A DNA stretch of 64,000 nucleotides, taken from Cherax quadricarinatus. Lineage: Eukaryota > Arthropoda > Malacostraca > Decapoda > Parastacidae. A program made the position numbers and the translations under genes. Shown piece by piece: positions 1 to 10,517 of the stretch (the stretch's first letter is position 1; each line of letters starts with the position of its first letter). Under the pieces are notes generated by a model. The model saw only the letters and a list, made by a program, of their open reading frames with translations, did not search any database and was not told where the DNA came from. Location: NCBI RefSeq assembly GCF_038502225.1, contig NC_091323.1:22683845-22747844 (forward strand). Reading direction: 5' to 3'.

Positions 1-1
1 T

Positions 2-457
2 ATCTACATTTTTGGGCATAAGACACAAAATATCATCAACATATCTGAACCATTTAGCTCTATTAGGGAGGATTGTGTTAAGCAACCTTGTTTCAAAAAA
101 ATCCATGTATAGGTTACTAAGAACAGGTGAAAGAGGATTTCCCATTGCCATACCAAACTTCTGAGTGTAAAACTTATCATTAAATACAAATTTTGCATCA
201 ACAATGCAAAGTTTAATAAGTTTAATGATAGTAGGAACTGGCAATGGTAAATCATAGTTAACGAGTTCTTCAGATAAGAAACTTAATAAATCATCAACAG
301 GAACTTTCGAAAACAAGGAAGTAACATCAAAACTAACCATGTTAAAATCATTTAAGTCAGTCAAGGAGCTTAATTTATCAACCAAGTCTATGTTGTTTTT
401 AACATTAAAGTTAGAAATTTTGCCAACAATAGGGCTCAAAATATCAACAAGCCATTT
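2..457 (-). pseudogene. Penelope-like element reverse transcriptase, internal fragment
   Basis: Reading the minus strand from 457 to 2 gives 152 codons without a stop. It starts KWLVDILSPIVGK and runs through VSFDVTSLFSKVPVDD (RT motif A with its catalytic Asp), FGMAMGNPLSPVLSNLYMD (motif B region) and WFRYVDDILCLMPKN (motif C, catalytic YVDD). The FDVTSLF..VPV and YVDDIL combination is typical of Penelope-like retroelements, whose RT copies element RNA at the target site. Both ends are open: the N-terminal RT is lost at the junction near 457 and the C-terminal part leaves the window. All catalytic residues seen are intact. The matching GIY-YIG endonuclease lies next door on the opposite strand, so this is a rearranged copy and not a working gene. 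Confidence 0.85.
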
Positions 458-459
458 GG

Positions 460-816
460 ATGGATGTTGATGGATGTGTCTATAAGATTCCTTGTAAAAT
501 TTGCGATAAAGTTTATTACGGTCAAACTGGTAAAAATCTCGAACTAAGATTAAAACAACATAAATATAGCATTAGAACTGGACAAGATTCCAATGCTTTA
601 TTTATTCATGTAAGAGATTTTAAAAATCCAATTGATTTTCAAAAAGTTGAGAAAGTAGTATCAAGCAAGTCCATGGTCGACAGGAATATAATTGAATCTT
701 GTTTCATAAAAAGCAGTTTTGAAAATAATATGAATATTTCCTTTGGTTTATATAAATTAGATCCATTTATAATTAATAGAATTTGGGAAGAATTTAATAA
801 TACACTGGACAAATAA
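460..816 (+). CDS. GIY-YIG endonuclease domain of a Penelope-like element (fragment)
   Basis: A 118-codon frame contains CVYKIPCKICDKVYYGQTGKNLELRLKQH in outline: the VYKI..C..C..VYYGQTG pattern is a GIY-YIG nuclease core preceded by the CxxC-type cysteines seen in Penelope-like elements. The conserved Arg (ELRLKQH) follows the GQTG turn, and a late Glu (IIESCF) fits the metal-binding position. In intact elements this domain is fused C-terminal to the RT and nicks the target DNA. Here it is separated and inverted relative to the RT fragment at 2-457. The ATG at 460 is only the first Met after the junction, not a natural start. The frame ends at the expected C-terminus, TAA at 814-816. Confidence 0.85.
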   Translation: MDVDGCVYKIPCKICDKVYYGQTGKNLELRLKQHKYSIRTGQDSNALFIHVRDFKNPIDFQKVEKVVSSKSMVDRNIIESCFIKSSFENNMNISFGLYKLDPFIINRIWEEFNNTLDK

Positions 817-1046
817 TTTTTTAATTTTCTTGGGTAGAATAGCTTGGGGGTGAGTTGTGCAAAGGACCTATCCAAGTTGGCTCGCCGCGCGTCACGTGTT
901 TAACCGTTGTGGGATCTGATAGTGAGGTGCTGGCCGGACCCCTTATATAGCTTCCTTGGATGCTTCACTTTCATAGTTCCTTGATAATGTGAGTAGTCAC
1001 GAAAGCGCTTGGAATTTCTCTATTCTTTCAGAGTGGTTGTTTTGCA
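817..1046 (+). other. 3' untranslated region of the Penelope-like element
   Basis: Non-coding sequence downstream of the GIY-YIG stop codon, running to the start of the TATATG-rich repeat. It holds a hammerhead-like fold at 975-1016, described separately. Its assignment to the element is inferred from position and from the known presence of hammerhead motifs in Penelope-like elements. Confidence 0.55.
975..1016 (+). ncRNA. Degenerate hammerhead-ribozyme-like motif
   Basis: The parts occur in type I hammerhead order. Stem I 5' strand is AGTTCC (975-980). The core TTGATAA (981-987) stands where CTGATGA is expected. After one extra T, stem II is GTGA-GTAG-TCAC (989-1000). Then come GAAA (1001-1004), a minimal palindromic stem III AGCGCT (1004-1009), the cleavage-type CTT (1008-1010) and stem I 3' strand GGAATT (1011-1016), which pairs with AGTTCC with one G-T pair. 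Hammerheads with very short stem III are known from Penelope-like elements. The core differs at the usual C3 (T) and G8 (A), so I expect little or no self-cleavage. Confidence 0.5.
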
Positions 1047-1088
1047 TATATATATATATATGTATATATGTATATATGTATATATATG

Positions 1089-1120
<32 letters not shown>
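1047..1120. repeat. TATATG-rich imperfect microsatellite
   Basis: Imperfect TA repeat interrupted by ATGTATAT units, between the Penelope-like 3' region and a triplicated 22-bp motif. Confidence 0.9.
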
Positions 1121-1441
1121 GAAGGGATATTAGCAGTTTAAAGAAGGGATATTAGCAGTTTAAAGAAGGGATATTAGCAGTTTGGAGGGATGTGTAATAG
1201 GACGGTACATATATAATTGGGGCCCTGATATTATATTCTATATGGAGTTTATTATATTATTTCATGTCACTTTTTATATTGTATCTTTATATATGCTTCT
1301 AAACTGTTGTATCTGGGCGCCTCTGCAAAAACAGTGATTATGTGTGAGTGAGGTGAAAGTGTTGAATGATGAAATTATTTTCGTTTTTGGGATTTTCTTT
1401 CTTTTTGGGTCACCCTGCCTCGGTGGGAGACGACCGACTTG

Positions 1442-1445
<4 letters not shown>
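1121..1445 (+). repeat. Dispersed non-coding repeat with triplicated 22-bp head
   Basis: Three copies of a 22-bp unit beginning GAAGGGATATTAGCAG start at 1121, 1143 and 1165. The following sequence ends in a GGGTCACCCTGCCTCGG...CGACTTGTTGAA tail. I remember this tail as widespread in decapod genomes, possibly the 3' end of a non-autonomous retroelement; I could not confirm that here. It runs straight into (TA)n. Confidence 0.5.

Positions 1446-1527
<82 letters not shown>
1446..1527. repeat. (TA)n microsatellite
   Basis: Uninterrupted TA dinucleotides directly after the CTTGTTGAA tail of the preceding dispersed repeat. Apparent IYIYIY open frames here are artefacts. Confidence 0.97.
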
Positions 1528-1532
<5 letters not shown>

Positions 1533-1680
1533 TTTTATTGCATGATACATTGAATGTAATTAAAATTATATATAGGTACAAGAGAGGTTACACGACTGAG
1601 CTTGAGAAGGGAAGATGTGGTAGAATGGACCATGAGACTTGCTGCTGTTATTGTGGTGTTATGGTGATTGTGGGGTAATA

Positions 1681-2172
1681 TATGAGTGATGGGGATGTGG
1701 TGGGGGATGGTGGAGTGGGGAGAGTGATGTGATGGAGGATAGTGGAGTGGGGAGAGTGATGTGGCGGGAATGGTGGAGTGGGGAGAGTGATGTGGTGGAG
1801 GATGGTGGAGTGGGGAGATTGATGTGGTGAAGGATGGTGGAGTGGGGAGAGTGATGTGGTGGAGGATGGTGGAGTGGGGAGAGTGATGTGGTGGAGGATG
1901 GTGGAGTGGGGAGAGTGATGTGGTGGAGGATGGTGGAGTGGGGAGAGTGATGTGGTGGAGGATGGTGGATTGGGGAGAGGGATGTGGAGGAGGATTGTAG
2001 AGTGGGGAGAGTGATGTGGTGGGGAATGGTGGAGTGGGGGTAGTGATGTAGTGGAGGATGGTGGAGTGGGGAGAGTGATGTGGAGGATGGTGGAGTGGGG
2101 AGAGTGATGTGGTGGAGGATGGTGGAGTGGGGAGAGTGATGTGGAGGAGGATGGTAGAGTGGGGAGAGTGAT
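1681..2172. repeat. 32-bp G-rich minisatellite
   Basis: Unit of 32 bp built on GGTGGAGTGGGGAGAGTGAT, with frequent unit-length variants. G runs on the plus strand make local quadruplex formation possible. Because 32 is not a multiple of 3, open frames of about 180 codons appear on the minus strand; I do not regard them as genes. Confidence 0.9.
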
Positions 2173-2599
2173 GTGGGGAATAATGCCCACTCCAATATCG
2201 CTAGTTATATTTCTCCTTTCTCTTTCCTCTTCCCTTTCTCTCTCGTTCCTCTCCTTTTCCTCTCTCTTTCCCCTCTCCAGCTCCCACCACCGGGGAAGGG
2301 GAGGGAGGATGGCAAGAGAGACAAAACAGTACCCCCCCCCCCCACCGCCTCGTAACGTTGAAATAAAGGAAACTGGGAAGGCAAGAGAGAGACAGAGAAG
2401 GAAAACAGTTCTTCCTTCCGTTCTTTATATTACTTGTTTATGTTGTCGGAGACGACATCAGAACTGCTTTATGGAGGAATGGAGGGGAAGGGTATCAGGA
2501 GGTGGGAAATGGGAGGGGAAGTAAGAAAAGGGAGGGAAGGGAAGATTTGATATATGTGGTATTTACGTTCATTGTTTGCACAAACATTTCTTATTAAAT
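2173..2599. other. Low-complexity spacer
   Basis: CT-rich stretch (about 2215-2280), a C homopolymer near 2331-2342, then purine-rich sequence. No domain-bearing frame, RNA gene or mobile element recognised. Confidence 0.6.
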
Positions 2600-3066
2600 A
2601 AAACTGGGTACGTCAGCAGTATGCTGCTGACCATCACTATATGATAGTGACATGGTGGCAACACCCACAGTGTGCTGCTGACCATCACTATATGATAGTG
2701 ACATGGTGGCAACACCCACAGTGTGCTGCTGACCATCTCTGTATGATAGTGACATGGTGGCAACACCCACAGTGTGCTGCTGACCATCTCTGTATGATAG
2801 TGACATGGTGGCAACACCCACAGTGTGCTGCTGACCATCTCTGTATGATAGTGACATGGTGGCAACACCCACAGTATGCTGCTGACCATCTCTGTATGAT
2901 AGTGACATGGTGGCAACACCCACAGTGTGCTGCTGACCATCTCTGTATGATAGTGACATGGTGGCAACACCCACAGTATGCTGCTGACCATCTCTGTATG
3001 ATAGTGACATGGTGGCAACACCCACAGTGTGCTGCTGACCGTCTTTATAGGTTAGTTACATTGTGG
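2600..3066. repeat. 51-bp minisatellite
   Basis: Eight clear units with exact 51-bp spacing (ATGATAGTGACATGG at 2641, 2692, 2743, 2794, 2845, 2896, 2947 and 2998) plus a degenerate ninth. As 51 = 17 codons, both strands show stop-free 17-residue repeats. No independent coding evidence exists. Confidence 0.95.
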
Positions 3067-3394
3067 GAACACCCTCAGTGTACTGGGTGTACGCATCATG
3101 TCCTGCTACACGTCTTTAAGAAAGTTACATCGTGGGCTGAGAGACCTCAGCAATGTGATGAGAATATCATCAAACCTCCTAATGTATCATCAAATTTTCC
3201 AGTGATGATCATCAAATTTTCCACTATGATGATCGTCAAACATTTCACTGTGATGAACAAACATTCCACAGTGACTTTGGATTCAGTAACTAAGGCAGAG
3301 TCAAGGGTTTCATCCCAGGACAGCTGGATTACCATCTCACAGGAGAGCTTAACGCAAACACAGAGCCTTGATATCAAGATATCCTAATGAAAAT
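3067..3394. other. Unassigned spacer between two minisatellites
   Basis: Contains degenerate repeats around 3170-3270 (ATCATCAAA and similar) but no recognisable gene. The plus-strand frame crossing it is a continuation of the 51-bp repeat frame. Confidence 0.5.
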
Positions 3395-3920
3395 AAATCA
3401 AGGAATCCCAGTGAGAATAAGTCAAGAACCCTTAACGGAAATAAGTCAAGGACCTCAGTGGAAATAAGTGAAAAGCCCCTCATTGGAAATAAGTGAAGGG
3501 CCCCTCATTGGAAATAAGTGAAGGGCCCCTCACTGGAAATAAGTGAAGGGCCCCTCACTGGAAATAAGTGAAGGGCCCCTCATTGGAAATAAGTGAAGGG
3601 CCCCTCATTGGAAATAAGTGACGGGCCCCTCATTGGAAATAAGTGAAGGGCCCCTCACTGGAAATAAGTGAAGGGCCCCTCAGTGGAAATAAGTGAAGGG
3701 CCCCTCATTGGAAATAAGTGAAGGGCCCCTCATTGGAAATAAGTGAAGGGCCCCTCATTGGAAATAAGTGAAGGGCCCCTCATTGGAAATAAGTGAAGGG
3801 CCCCTCAGTGGAAATAAGTGAAGGGCCCCTCAGTGGAAATAAGTGAAGGGCCCCTCAGTGGAAATAAGTGAAGGGCCCCTCAGTGGAAATAAGTGAAGGG
3901 CCCCTCAGTGGAAATAAGTG
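3395..3920. repeat. 25-bp minisatellite
   Basis: About 18 near-identical units with core GGAAATAAGTGAAGGGCCCC, preceded by degenerate ones from about 3395. The units differ mainly at one base (CATT, CACT or CAGT), and neighbouring variants cluster, as expected for local duplication. Each unit carries the palindrome GGGCCC. Confidence 0.95.
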
Positions 3921-4394
3921 TACTGGGTTAATTTTTTACTTAATTTACTAAATAAAGCAATTGCCAAAATTTTTAATTGCGCATGAAGCTTAAGAAAAAA
4001 ATTCGTCATCACAGAGCCAGACACAAAACGATATTCTGTTGAGATATGTACAGGACAACGTCGATTGTTTTGGGAAAGGCGAGTGGTTGAGAAGGGAGGA
4101 AAAAGGAGAAAAACTAAAAGAAAAATTGAGATTAGAAGAAGGGAAGGAATAGGAGGAGTAAAATTCGAAGGGAGAGGAAGTGGAGAAAATTTCAGAACGT
4201 GGGAATGGAATGAGAGAAATTGAGGAAGAGGAAAATGGTATCAGGAAGGGGAACGTAATGGAACGGGGGAAATATAAAAAAAAATGAAGTAAGAAGATAA
4301 AGAGGAGAAAAGGAGTACGAGAAAGGAAATAAAGATAAAGATAAGGACAAAGGAAAGCAATTAATGTTTCAATAAAAAAAGACTCTAAAGGGGG

Positions 4395-4397
<3 letters not shown>
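3921..4397. other. AT- then purine-rich spacer
   Basis: AT-rich to about 4070, then strongly purine-rich on the plus strand up to the GA repeat. No feature recognised. Confidence 0.6.

Positions 4398-4469
<72 letters not shown>
4398..4469. repeat. (GA)n microsatellite
   Basis: Uninterrupted GA repeat, one of seven similar tracts in the window. Confidence 0.97.
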
Positions 4470-4473
<4 letters not shown>

Positions 4474-4550
4474 TGTACACATAATACGAACGTTGCAACA
4501 GTAGGTTCATAAACACTTATTGTTTTCTCCTGCTATGTGTTACCTACCAG

Positions 4551-7185
4551 ACAACACAAGGAGCGATCACAGCTGGACTCTTACAATACAAACAACACGA
4601 GGAGCTGTCACAGCTGGACTCTTACAATACAAACAACACGAGGAGCTGTCACAGCTGGACTCTTACAATACAAACAACACGAGGAGCTGTCACAGCTGGA
4701 CTCTCACAGTAGACAACACAAGGAGCGGTCACAGCTGGACTCTCACAGTAGACAACACAAGGAGCGGTTGTGATGAATGGTTTGAAAAACCGACAAGTTA
4801 AAGATTTAGACACTTATACAACATATGGGAATCTTTATTCAGGAAACGTTTCCTGAATAAAGATTCCCATATGTTGTATAAGTGTCTCAATCTTCAACAA
4901 GGAGCGGTCACAGCTGGACTCTTGCAGTACAGACAACACGAGGAGCGGTCACAGCTGGACTCTTGCAGTACAGACAACACGAGGAGCGGTCACAGCTGGA
5001 CTCTTACAATACAAACAACACGAGGAGCTGTCACAGCTGGACTCTCACAGTAGACAACACAAGGAGCGGTCACAGCTGGACTCTTGCAGTACAGACAACA
5101 CGAGGAGCGGTCACAGCTGGACTCTTGCAGTACAGACAACACGAGGAGCGGTCACAGCTGGACTCTTGCAGTACAGACAACACGAGGAGCGGTCACAGCT
5201 GGACTCTTGCAGTACAGACAACACGAGGAGCGGTCACAGCTGGACTCTTGCAGTACAGACAACACGAGGAGCGGTCACAGCTGGACTCTTGCAGTACAGA
5301 CAACACGAGAAGCGGTCACAGCTGGACTCTTGCAGTACAGACAACACGAGGAGCGGTCACAGCTGGACTCTTGCAGTACAGACAACACGAGGAGAGGTCA
5401 CAGCTGGACTCTTGCAGTACAGACAACACAAGGAGCGGTCACAGCTGGACTCTTGCAGTACAGACAACACGAGGAGCGGTCACAGCTGGACTCTTGCAGT
5501 ACAGACAACACGAGGAGCGGTCACAGCTGGACTCTTGCAGTACAGACAACACGAGAAGCGGTCACAGCTGGACTCTTGCAGTACAGACAACACGAGGAGC
5601 GGTCACAGCTGGACTCTTGCAGTAAAGACAACACAAGGAGCGGTCACAGCTGGACTCTTGCAGTACAGACAACACGAGGAGCGGTCACAGCTGGACTCTT
5701 GCAGTACAGACAACACGAGGAGCGGTCACAGCTGGACTCTTGCAGTACAGACAACACAAGGAGCGGTCACAGCTGGACTCTTGCAGTACAGACAACACAA
5801 GGAGCGGTCACAGCTGGACTCTTGCAGTACAGACAACACGAGGAGCGGTCACAGCTGGACTCTTGCAGTACAGACAACACGAGAAGCGGTCACAGCTGGA
5901 CTCTTGCAGTACAGACAACACGAGGAGCGGTCACAGCTGGACTCTTGCAGTACAGACAACACGAGGAACTGTCACAGCTGGACTCTTGCAGTACAGACAA
6001 CACGAGGAACTGTCACAGCTGGACTCTTGCAGTACAGACAACACGAGGAGCGGTCACAGCTGGACTCTTGCAGTACAGACAACACGAGGAACTGTCACAG
6101 CTGGACTCTTGCAGTACAGACAACACGAGGAACTGTCACAGCTGGACTCTTGCAGTACAGACAACACGAGGAGCGGTCACAGCTGGACTCTTGCAGTACA
6201 GACAACACGAGGAACTGTCACAGCTGGACTCTTGCAGTACAGACAACACGAGGAACTGTCACAGCTGGACTCTTGCAGTACAGACAACACGAGGAACTGT
6301 CACAGCTGGACTCTTGCAGTACAGACAACACGAGGAACTGTCACAGCTGGACTCTTGCAGTACAGACAACACGAGAAACTGTCAGAGCTGGACTCTTGCA
6401 GTACAGACAACACGAGGAACTGTCACAGCTGGACTCTTGCAGTACAGACAACACGAGGAGCGGTCACAGCTGGACTCTTGCAGTACAGACAACACGAGGA
6501 ACTGTCACAGCTGGACTCTTGCAGTACAGACAACACGAGGAGCGGTCACAGCTGGACTCTTGCAGTACAGACAACACGAGGAACTGTCACAGCTGGACTC
6601 TTGCAGTACAGACAACACGAGGAGCGGTCACAGCTGGACTCTTGCAGTACAGACAACACGAGGAACTGTCACAGCTGGACTCTTGCAGTACAGACAACAC
6701 GAGGAACTGTCACAGCTGGACTCTTGCAGTACAGACAACACGAGAAACTGTCACAGCTGGACTCTTGCAGTACAGACAACACGAGGAGCGGTCACAGCTG
6801 GACTCTTGCAGTACAGACAACACGAGGAACTGTCACAGCTGGACTCTTGCAGTACAGACAACACGAGAAACTGTCACAGCTGGACTCTTGCAGTACAGAC
6901 AACACGAGGAGCGGTCACAGCTGGACTCTTGCAGTACAGACAACACGAGAAACTGTCACAGCTGGACTCTTGCAGTACAGACAACACGAGGAGCGGTCAC
7001 AGATGGACTCTTGCAGTACAGACAACACGAGGAACTGTCACAGCTGGACTCTTGCAGTACAGACAACACGAGGAACTGTCACAGCTGGACTCTTGCAGTA
7101 CAGACAACACGAGGAACTGTCACAGCTGGACTCTTGCAGTACAGACAACACGAGGAACTGTCACAGCTGGACTCTTGCAGTACAA
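4551..7185. repeat. 41-bp minisatellite, interrupted at 4769-4897
   Basis: About 60 units of 41 bp with core CGGTCACAGCTGGACTCTT, each with the palindrome CAGCTG. Early units carry ACAATACAA. Units after about 5945 alternate GAGCGGTC with GAACTGTC, so the array has an older uniform half and a mixed half. The unit has no stop codon in any forward frame, so frames of 489-702 codons overlap in all three phases. They translate to the same 41-residue permuted peptide and are not credible genes. A palindromic element sits inside the proximal part. Confidence 0.95.
4769..4897. mobile_element. Palindromic foldback element inserted in the 41-bp array
   Basis: The insert splits a 41-bp unit. ACAAGGAGCGGT occurs on both sides (4757-4768 and 4897-4908), consistent with a target duplication of up to 12 bp. 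Positions 4808-4887 form a perfect 80-bp palindrome centred on GGAAACGTTTCC; with one mismatch it extends to 4801-4894. Such a molecule can fold into a complete hairpin. It encodes nothing. Its core resembles that of other inverted-repeat elements in the window (25251-25397, 28025-28100, 32740-32860). Confidence 0.7.
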
Positions 7186-7737
7186 AGAATAATTTTAAAT
7201 AGTGATTAAAACAGTCAGTGAATTTAAAGACGAATCAAACGCAAGTATTTTATTCGCATGACAATTGACAATCAATTTTTGCAAAAAAATAATTAATTTT
7301 GGAACCTCGGAGTTACCTCAGCAACAAATTTGTTTAACGAACTTTAGTAATATTAATAATTATTAGTAATGGAGATAAGCACAAATGCTGTATAATTCGT
7401 TCCTTTATTGACAACGTTTCGCTCACGCAGTGAGCTTGAAAAAGCTCTTTTTAAAAAGCTTATAAAAGCTCACATTGCACTGCATTTGTGATTTTTATTA
7501 CTGGTGTCGACATTTTGTACCATTTCTCTCCAGCGATCAGTAACTTGTAAATAATTCAGTAACATTATACCTAACTGGGACCAGTGTTGGGACTCAGTCC
7601 TTGGACTCATCATATACCTACCCACAGAAAATAATTAAAAACCCAAAATACTCATAACTGAAAAGTCTATCTTCAAAGACATGTACTCTAAAAAAAACTC
7701 TAGACTTTTAAAAATGCAGTACTACAGATGGCCATTT
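7186..7737. other. Unassigned sequence with a foldback-type motif
   Basis: No gene. Near 7375-7500 the sequence ACAACGTTTCGCTCACGCAG is followed by hairpin-forming AAAGCTC/GAGCTTT repeats, like the foldback family elsewhere in the window. The rest is AT-rich and featureless. Confidence 0.45.
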
Positions 7738-7738
7738 A

Positions 7739-7829
<91 letters not shown>
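7738..7829. repeat. (TA)n microsatellite
   Basis: TA repeat abutting the left TIR of the 387-bp element at 7830. Confidence 0.97.
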
Positions 7830-8216
7830 GTCGTGCCGAATAGGCAGAACTTGCGATCTTGGCTTAAATAGCAACGTTCATCTTGCCATATAGGACAAGT
7901 GAAAATTTGTGTATGCAATAATTTCGCCAAAATCATTCTGAACCTAACGAAAAAAATATATTTCACTGTGTTTGTTTAGTATTAAATTATTGTAAACAAA
8001 TCTAAAATATATTTAGTTGGGTTAGGCTAAAATAAATTGTTCTTGTTATAATAAGGTTAGGTAAGTTTTCTAAGATTCTTTTGGAGCAAAATTAAAATTT
8101 TTTACATTAACATTAATGAAAAAATATATCTTTAAACGTATAAGAGAAAATTTTAGAATGGACTTAATTTTAATTGAGTTCTTACTAATTGACCAGTTTT
8201 ACATATTCGGCACGAC
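7830..8216 (+). mobile_element. 387-bp TIR element (MITE-like), copy A
   Basis: The left end GTCGTGCCGAATAGGC and right end TATTCGGCACGAC are inverted copies. The interior has no coding capacity and is AT-rich, with recurrent motifs CATTCTGAACCTAACG and AGGTTAGGTAAG. Copies B (8306-8692) and C (31752-32138) have exactly the same length, which fixes the boundaries. Length, TIRs and lack of a gene fit a non-autonomous DNA transposon. The superfamily is unknown because the TA-rich flanks hide any target duplication. Confidence 0.8.
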
Positions 8217-8226
8217 ATATATATAC

Positions 8227-8292
<66 letters not shown>
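8217..8292. repeat. (TA)n microsatellite between two TIR elements
   Basis: TA repeat separating copies A and B of the 387-bp element, which face opposite ways. It is followed by a short GT run. Confidence 0.95.
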
Positions 8293-8295
<3 letters not shown>

Positions 8296-8305
8296 GTGTG
8301 TGTAT

Positions 8306-8692
8306 TTCGTGCCGAATAGGTAAAATTGGTCAATTAGCAAGAACTCATTTAAAATTAAATCCTTTCTAAAATTTTTCTCTTGTACGTTTAAAGATATATT
8401 TTCTTCATTTATGTTAATGTAAAAATTAATAATTTTGTACCTAAAGAACCTTAGCAAATTTACCTAACCTTATAACAAGCTCAATTTAATTTAGTGTAAT
8501 CCAACTAAATATATTTTAGATAAGTTTACAGTCATTTAATAAAAAACAAAAACAATAATATATACTTTTTTCCGTTAGGTTCAGAATGATTTTTGCGAAA
8601 TTATTGCATACGCAAATTTTCGCTTGCCTTATTCGGCAAGAAGAGCGTTGCTATTTAAGCCAAAATAGCAAGTTTTACCTATTGGGCACGAC
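8306..8692 (-). mobile_element. 387-bp TIR element (MITE-like), copy B
   Basis: Same family as copy A in opposite orientation. The left end is TTCGTGCCGAATAGGTAAAA (first base of the TIR altered) and the right end GTTTTACCTATTGGGCACGAC in outline. It keeps a subterminal hairpin near 8630-8650, CTTGCCTTATTCGGCAAG, that repeats the TIR motif TGCCGAATA and could be an inner transposase-binding site. The open frame from 8586 is chance coding of the element plus adjoining (TA)n. Confidence 0.8.

Positions 8693-8693
<1 letters not shown>

Positions 8694-8780
<87 letters not shown>
8694..8780. repeat. (TA)n microsatellite
   Basis: TA repeat beginning immediately after the right end of TIR element copy B. 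Confidence 0.97.
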
Positions 8781-9830
<1,050 letters not shown>

Positions 9831-10450
9831 CGCACAGACAGCCATTTATCACAGATAGCCATCACACACACACACAATAGCCATCTAACACAAACTACAG
9901 CTATCTCACACAGACAACCATCACACACACCTACAACCATCACACACGCCTACAACCATCACACACGCCTACAACCATCACACACGCCTACAACCATCAC
10001 ACACACCTACAACCATCACACACACCTACAACCATCACACACACCTACAACCATCACACACACACCTACAACCATCACACACACACCTACAACCATCACA
10101 CACACACCTACAACCATCACACACACACCTACAACCATCACACACACACCTACAACCATCACACACACACCTACAACCATCACACACACACCTACAACCA
10201 TCACACTCACACCTACACCCATCACACTCACACCGACACCCATCAAACACACACCTACACCCATCACACTCACACCTACGCCCATCACACTCACACCTAC
10301 ACCCATCAAACACACACCTACACCCATCACACACACACCTACACCCATCACACACACACCTACACCCATCACACACACACAGACAACCATCACACACACA
10401 CAGACAACCATCACACACACACACAACCATCACACACACACAGACAACCA

Positions 10451-10517
<67 letters not shown>

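Noticed and set aside
5084..7209. Overlapping open frames of 489-702 codons
   Set aside because: They cover exactly the 41-bp array, occur in all three forward frames and encode the same permuted repeat; no start context or domain.
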